Origin: Sphaerisporangium dianthi
GTDB lineage: Bacteria; Actinomycetota; Actinomycetes; Streptosporangiales; Streptosporangiaceae
Direction of reading: 5' to 3'
Assembly: GCF_042654065.1 (NCBI RefSeq)
Contig: NZ_JBHSFP010000012.1
Coordinates: forward strand, 124,001-188,000
Length of the DNA stretch: 64,000 nt
Shown: positions 60,243 through 64,000 of the stretch, in pieces
Position numbering within the stretch: position 1 is the stretch's first letter
How the letters are laid out: each line of letters opens with the position of its first letter
Translations under genes and position numbers: made by a program
The notes under the pieces: model-generated
What the model was told of the DNA's origin: nothing
The model's input: only the letters and a program-made list of their open reading frames with translations
The model's database searches: none

Positions 60243-61834
60243 AGGGGGAGGCGGACGAACACGGCTGCGGCGTCGAAGGCCCCCTCCCAGTCGATGGACT
60301 CCTCTCCGCGCATGTACCGGGCGGCGAGCGTGTCGAGCGCGGAGTCGGGAGACGTGCCGGGCCCGGGAGACGGGGCGGGGCCGAGGGACGGGATGGCGGC
60401 GGGGAAGGCGGCCAGCACCTTCTTCAGGTCATCGGCCGAGTCGACCACGACGGCGAACCGGCAGGGATGGTGGTCGCGGCGGGTGGCGGCGCTGTAGCAC
60501 AGGTCGCGGATCGACGGCGCGTCGTCGCGTTCGAGCAGCGCGAGGTAGGCCTGGGCGAGCCGGGCCAGGGCCTCGGGGCTGCGGGCGGACATCGTGAACA
60601 GGTGACGCCGCGGCGCCGCGGCGGGGCGGGAGACGGCGACCGGCGCGCGCGCGAGCACGACGTGGACGCTGACCGAGGACGACCCTCTGCCGCTCACGCC
60701 CGCGACGGTCCCTTCGGGCAGCTCGTGCGCGGTGGCCGCCACTTCGGTGCGGGGCCGGTCGCACGGTGTCCGCGGCCGGGGGGCGCCGGCCGCCGGCGTC
60801 GAGGGGACCCGTCCCCGTTCAAGGCACATGGCGGTCCTCATCAGCCCCGCCATGCCCGAGGCGGCCGGCCGGGACGCGGCCCCGCCGGTGGCGCCGTCGT
60901 TGGCGCCGTCGTTGGCGACCGCCGACCCGAGGATGACGGCGCGGACCGCGTCCCCGTCCGCGAGGGCGCGCTCGAGGCTCTTCAGGACGATGATCCCGAT
61001 GCCGTCCTCCCGGGGCGAGCCGTCGGCGTCCGCCCCGTGGGAGTTCAGCGCGATCATCTCGTCCAGGGCGATCTTCCCGTCCAGCGAGATCATCCCGTCC
61101 TGGGCGAACAGGGAGTTCTCCCGCAGGGCGGGCACGAGGCTCTCGCCGAACAGGACGTCCTCCTCGGCGAGCGATCGGAGGTTCACCCCGCCGGCCAGCG
61201 CGAGGCCGGCCTCGCCGGCGCGCAGGCTCTGGCAGGCCAGGTGGACGGCGGTCAGCGACGAGGCGCACGCGGTGTCCAGCGTGACGGCCGGCCCGCGCAG
61301 CCCGAAGGTGAGGGACAGCCGTCTGGCGGGCAGGCCGCCGTGGTCCCGGATGACCGACGGCCGGAGCGGGGCCTTGCGGTACCGGCGCCACGCGTGGCTC
61401 ATGTGCGAGTCGCCGAGGAAGACGGCGGTGCGGCTGCCCGCGATGCGGCTCGGCGCGACGCCGGCGTCCTCCAGGGCCTCCCAGGCGGTCATCAGCAGAA
61501 GGCCCTGCAACGGGTCCAGACGGGCGGCCTCGTCGTGGCCGGCGCCGGTGAACGCCGCCTCGCGCGTCTCCGGAGGCCACCGGCGCACGTCCGGCGGAGG
61601 CCGCCGGGTGTTCGGCGGCGGCCGGTGCGCGTCCCCCGGCGACCCGCCACGGCGACCCGGCGGGTGCCGGAAGAGCGCCGGGGTGTGCGCGTGCGGAGCC
61701 TCCGCGCCGGAGCGGCCGGGTGGTGGTTCACCTGTGGCGTCCATCCCTTGTTCGAGCAGCCTCCACAGCTCCTCGGGACCGGACGCGTCCGGGAACCGGC
61801 AACCGATTCCGATGATGGCGATGGGTTCACTCAT
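60206..61834 (-). CDS. Collapsed type I polyketide synthase protein (KS without His residues, no AT)
   Basis: 542 residues, uninterrupted. It starts like a modular PKS ketosynthase (MSEPIAIIGIGCRFPDASGPEELWRLLEQG), has a Pro/Arg-rich insertion at about 40-90, REAAFTGAGHDEAARLDPLQ, and the nucleophile Cys190 in DTACASS. The stretch holding EAHGTGT and KSNIGH is missing: ILGSAVANDGANDG passes straight into ASGMAGLMRTAMCLERGRVPST. The C-terminal part has the KS-AT linker (RRHLFTMSARSPEALARLAQAYLALLE) and then the post-AT end (LPLYPWRAAHPWLD), with no AT domain. Residues about 243-270 hold repeated GMISL/GKIAL/EMIAL units. Condensation activity is unlikely. It may be a decaying PKS or a reduced carrier-partner protein. 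Confidence 0.82.
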   Translation of the reverse strand: MSEPIAIIGIGCRFPDASGPEELWRLLEQGMDATGEPPPGRSGAEAPHAHTPALFRHPPGRRGGSPGDAHRPPPNTRRPPPDVRRWPPETREAAFTGAGHDEAARLDPLQGLLLMTAWEALEDAGVAPSRIAGSRTAVFLGDSHMSHAWRRYRKAPLRPSVIRDHGGLPARRLSLTFGLRGPAVTLDTACASSLTAVHLACQSLRAGEAGLALAGGVNLRSLAEEDVLFGESLVPALRENSLFAQDGMISLDGKIALDEMIALNSHGADADGSPREDGIGIIVLKSLERALADGDAVRAVILGSAVANDGANDGATGGAASRPAASGMAGLMRTAMCLERGRVPSTPAAGAPRPRTPCDRPRTEVAATAHELPEGTVAGVSGRGSSSVSVHVVLARAPVAVSRPAAAPRRHLFTMSARSPEALARLAQAYLALLERDDAPSIRDLCYSAATRRDHHPCRFAVVVDSADDLKKVLAAFPAAIPSLGPAPSPGPGTSPDSALDTLAARYMRGEESIDWEGAFDAAAVFVRLPLYPWRAAHPWLD

Positions 61835-62451
61835 CGATGTCGCCCCCCACTGGCGTCAGCGCCCGGCACCCAGGACGGGATCCGGTCGCCGGCGGCCGCG
61901 GGCCCTTGAAAGGCCCGGCTGAATTATTCATGAGTATCTCTCATATCTGGGCGGCCAAAAGCACCCGACGAATGAGATGATTGAACGCCGGAACAGTACG
62001 CGTGCGAAGCACTCTCGAGAACGCGGCCGACTATCGGCGCCAAGTGAATCCCCCTGTGCAGGAAGGCCCATTTCCCTGCCCTAATCCGGTTCGGAACTCT
62101 AGATGTGGCGACGCCCCACGTCAAGGCGGATGATAGCGACGCACCAGGGCCGGGCGGCCGAATATCCGGCCTACAGGCCGCCGACCTGGGACGGGACGGG
62201 TCCAGGGAAATAGAAGTACAACCGCTACGCAACCGTAAGTTTCGCGCGGCGGGCCGCCGGCCGCGAGTTATGGCGAGACGCCGCGCGGCACTCCTCCGCC
62301 CGCTCGTCATCGTAATTCCCGTGACGGTTCCCGCACTTCTTCTGCCGCCGGGCCGTGATATGGCCCGGACGCGAAAGCCTCCCGCGAACCGGGTTCGCGC
62401 GCCGGAACCGCCTCAATGGACGACGCCTCGCCGCGCACGCCCGGCGGATGT
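61835..62451. other. Long gene-free interval
   Basis: About 617 bp between the divergently read PKS remnant start and the end of the HxlR gene, AT-richer than its flanks in the left half. A spaced inverted repeat GGCGGCC/GGCCGCC lies at about 62153-62182. No convincing gene, tRNA or known element is seen. The left part should contain the PKS remnant promoter. Confidence 0.45.
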
Positions 62452-62793
62452 TCAGTGAGAGCGCGCCGACGGGCCGAGGAAGGTCTCGCCCCATCTGGAC
62501 AGCTCGTGGACCGACCGGCGCAGCCCTTCGCCGGCGATGGTGAGCCGGTAGTAGACCTCCACGGGCGGCCCGGTCTCGACGTGCCGTTCGACCAAACCGA
62601 CCTCGGCGAGTTCGGCGAGGCGTCGCGACAGCATGGGGCCGCGGATGCCGGGGATGATGCGTTCGAGCTCGCTGAACCGCGCGGGGCCGTCGAGCAGCGT
62701 CCCGAGGATCAGGCCGTTCCACCGCTTGCCAAGCAAGGCGAACACTTCGAACAGGTGGCCGCACGCCGCCTGATCCACCCGCTCCCCGTCCAT
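62452..62793 (-). CDS. HxlR-family regulator
   Basis: A 113-residue winged-helix regulator: ALLGKRWNGLILGTLLDGPARFSELERIIPGIRGPMLSRRLAELAEVGLVERHVETGPPVEVYYRLTIAGEGL, the full HxlR domain. CGHLFE at the N-terminus has the conserved Cys that makes many members redox or aldehyde sensors. The ATG at 62793 lies 6 nt after TAGACT, so the mRNA is probably leaderless, and a palindrome covers this promoter. It is divergent from a DoxX gene, its probable target. Confidence 0.93.
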   Translation of the reverse strand: MDGERVDQAACGHLFEVFALLGKRWNGLILGTLLDGPARFSELERIIPGIRGPMLSRRLAELAEVGLVERHVETGPPVEVYYRLTIAGEGLRRSVHELSRWGETFLGPSARSH

Positions 62794-62799
62794 GGGGCA

Positions 62800-62820
62800 A
62801 GTCTAACCCGCTTGCGGGTT
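62800..62820. promoter_or_regulatory. HxlR promoter and operator
   Basis: The palindrome AACCCGC-TT-GCGGGTT (62805-62820) touches the minus-strand -10 TAGACT (62805-62800) of the HxlR gene. About 20 bp further a second dyad, TAGATACTCA / TGAGTACTA, may serve the DoxX side. Autorepression is inferred. Confidence 0.55.
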
Positions 62821-62890
62821 CTAAAAGAGAAGTAGATACTCATCATGAATCTGAGTCGTTTTGAGTACTAGAGTTCTGGAGAACCTCCCA

Positions 62891-63244
62891 GTGAACATCG
62901 CGGTCATCATCCTGTCCTTCCTGCTCGCGCTCACCTTCGCCTTCTCCGGCGTCAGCAAGCTGGCCGGCGCCGCGACGATGCGGCAGAGCGCGGAACACCT
63001 CGGCATCGACTTCTCCAAATACCGCCTGATCGGGGTGCCCGAGGTCGCAGGCGCCGCCGGCCTGATCGCCGGTCTGTGGGTCGTCCCGCTGGGCATCGCC
63101 GCGGCCGTGGGCCTGGCCCTGCTGATGGTGGGCGCGGTGGTGGTCCACATCCGGGCGCACGACGGCGCCGACAAGACCGCCCCCGCCGGGGTCCTGGCCC
63201 TGCTCTCCCTGGTGCTCGCCGTCCTGCTGCCGCTGGCGGTCTAG
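62891..63244 (+). CDS. DoxX-family membrane protein
   Basis: 117 residues from the GTG at 62891 (GGAGAA about 9 nt upstream; a GTG-independent start at 62861 is possible). Four hydrophobic segments are seen: VIILSFLLALTFAFSGVSKL, LIGVPEVAGAAGLIAGLWVVPLGIAAAVGLALLMVGAVVVHI and LALLSLVLAVLLPL. DoxX-like proteins take part in thiosulfate or oxidative-stress membrane complexes. HxlR-DoxX pairs are common in actinomycetes. Confidence 0.88.
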   Translation: MNIAVIILSFLLALTFAFSGVSKLAGAATMRQSAEHLGIDFSKYRLIGVPEVAGAAGLIAGLWVVPLGIAAAVGLALLMVGAVVVHIRAHDGADKTAPAGVLALLSLVLAVLLPLAV

Positions 63245-63283
63245 CGGCGGGAGGGCCGGGGGCTCCGCGAGCGACGCGCGGGG

Positions 63284-63676
63284 TCAGAGCTTGCGGTAGG
63301 TCCTGGCGTCGTCCGCGGCGTCGAGGACGGACGGCAGTGGGGCGCCGGTGGCGGCGAGGACGGCGGCGGAGATGGCCCCTTCGACGAACGGCACGTCGGC
63401 GACGACCACCGTGGGGGGCCGCTCGAACAGGCGGGCCGTCAGCACCGAACTGCCCAGGTCGGGGATCATGAGCACGCCGATGCCCTGGTCGACCTCCTCG
63501 ATCGCGGCGGCGATCTTGTCGGCGCTGGTGCCGCAGCCGCCGTCGTCGGTCCCCCCGGCCGGGGCGACCCGCACGTGAGGGCCGGCGATCTGCCTCACCA
63601 GCGCGGCGGTCTCCCTGGCCAGGGCGTCGCTGTGCGAGACGAGGACGATGCCGACCTGCTCGCCGGGGATGGTCAC
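63284..63676 (-). CDS. dhaM: Dihydroxyacetone kinase phosphotransfer subunit DhaM
   Basis: 130 residues, a PTS EIIA-man-type domain. The phosphorylated His is His15 in GIVLVSHSDALARETAALVRQIAG. GGTDDGGCGTSADKIAAAIEEVDQGIGVLMIPDLGSSVLTA and VPFVEGAISAAVLAATGA complete the domain. DhaM carries phosphate from HPr to DhaL-ADP for phosphorylation of dihydroxyacetone. Only the EIIA-like part is present, as in many actinobacteria. The start is a GTG 16 nt after the DhaL stop, so the genes are in one operon. Confidence 0.93.
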   Translation of the reverse strand: MTIPGEQVGIVLVSHSDALARETAALVRQIAGPHVRVAPAGGTDDGGCGTSADKIAAAIEEVDQGIGVLMIPDLGSSVLTARLFERPPTVVVADVPFVEGAISAAVLAATGAPLPSVLDAADDARTYRKL

Positions 63677-63692
63677 CGGTCATCCACGTCGT

Positions 63693-64000
63693 TCACGCGC
63701 CGGCCACCGCTCGCAGGGCGGTGAACAACAGCGCGGTGGAGGCGGCGCCCGGATCCTCGTGACCGATGCCGCGCTCGCCCAGGTAGCTGGCGCGTCCCTT
63801 GCGCGCCTGGAGCGGGACGGTCGCCCGAACCCCCTCCCGCGCGGCCGCGAGGGCGGCGTCGAACGCCTCCCCGGGCTCGCGTCCGTCGCGTGCGGCACCG
63901 GCCAGGGCACGGGCCGCGGGAGCCAGGGCGTCGACCATGGTCTTGTCGCCCTCGCTCGCGCCGCCGAGTTCGCGCACCCCGGCCACCGCCGCCTCGAACG
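63693..64000 (-). CDS. dhaL: Dihydroxyacetone kinase subunit DhaL, C-terminal part
   Basis: Only the last about 100 residues are inside the window; the gene continues past position 64000. ELGGASEGDKTMVDALAPAARAL holds the conserved GDKTMVD motif of the ADP/Mg-binding site, and QARKGRASYLGERGIGHEDPGAASTALLF the C-terminal signature. DhaL keeps ADP as a cofactor that DhaM rephosphorylates. DhaK should be encoded further on. Confidence 0.93.
   Translation of the reverse strand, partial: FEAAVAGVRELGGASEGDKTMVDALAPAARALAGAARDGREPGEAFDAALAAAREGVRATVPLQARKGRASYLGERGIGHEDPGAASTALLFTALRAVAGA

Noticed and set aside
1..64000. tRNA or rRNA genes, insertion sequences, prophage or integrase with attachment site
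   Set aside because: None was recognised by eye. Weak or degenerate tRNA-like folds in intergenic regions could be missed without a covariance search.

Overview
The window is 64 kb of very GC-rich DNA with strongly GC-biased third codon positions, many GTG (and one TTG) starts, leaderless-type promoters, a WhiJ-like regulator set (XRE/DUF5753, DUF397, anti-sigma-like ATPase), large ATP-binding LuxR regulators, a TipA-type MerR protein and multidomain secreted hydrolases with Pro-Thr linkers. Together these point to a filamentous actinomycete, most plausibly Streptosporangiales or a related order. No rRNA, tRNA, CRISPR array, phage or intact insertion sequence was seen. The content looks like accessory chromosome: regulators, exporters, secreted enzymes, and several decayed gene remnants.

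Layout. 0-9.4 kb: 14-TM MFS exporter, LAL-type LuxR regulator, a 1112-residue protein joining a PKD-like domain, a permuted papain-like domain and a carboxypeptidase-regulatory domain, and an LppX/LprG-like lipoprotein. The LuxR gene and the giant gene carry the same GGGATTTCCC palindrome about 80 bp before their starts. 9.4-13.7 kb: MarR, CDF cation exporter, Sfp-type phosphopantetheinyl transferase, Xaa-Pro aminopeptidase, CBS protein. 13.8-20.2 kb: TipA-like MerR regulator divergent from a secreted streptogramin-lyase-like propeller, with two matching MerR-type promoters; CE2-like esterase; small lipoprotein; MFS/TetR pair. 20.2-25.5 kb: CBS gene fragment, DinB-like protein, quinone oxidoreductase, SnoaL-fused ECF sigma factor, WhiJ-like locus. 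26-33.6 kb: Tat-exported GH95 fucosidase with a ricin-type lectin, MFS/MocR pair, broken SGNH/FG-GAP gene, AI-2E-type membrane protein. 33.6-41 kb: Ser/Thr kinase, TetR with a tandem operator, a translationally coupled pair of a membrane protein and an anchored solute-binding domain, TPR protein, a frameshifted gene, a duplicated-domain secreted protein, an internally deleted AraC gene. 41-44 kb: CE1-GH10-CBM2 xylan-degrading enzyme. 44-49 kb: GNAT, two-component system, DUF1772 protein, ECF sigma factor with a coupled membrane partner. 49-54 kb: argG behind an ARG box, and a large subtilase. 54-60.2 kb: Smr protein, FMN-binding protein, acyl-CoA ligase, GntR/FCD regulator, AtuA-like protein. 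60.2-64 kb: collapsed polyketide synthase fragment, HxlR/DoxX pair, DhaM and the end of DhaL.

How the genes work together. Most regulators sit divergently beside their probable targets: TipA-like/propeller, TetR/MFS, MocR/MFS, TetR/kinase, HxlR/DoxX, GntR/AtuA. Several of these intergenic regions contain palindromes placed on promoter elements. A recurring arrangement of a TANNNT hexamer 6-8 nt before the start codon, with no Shine-Dalgarno, suggests leaderless mRNAs for at least eleven genes. The most distinctive signals are the shared PimM-like operator of the LuxR and giant papain-like genes, the paired 19-bp-spacer MerR promoters, and the polyketide synthase ORF that lost both active-site histidines and its acyltransferase while staying open.
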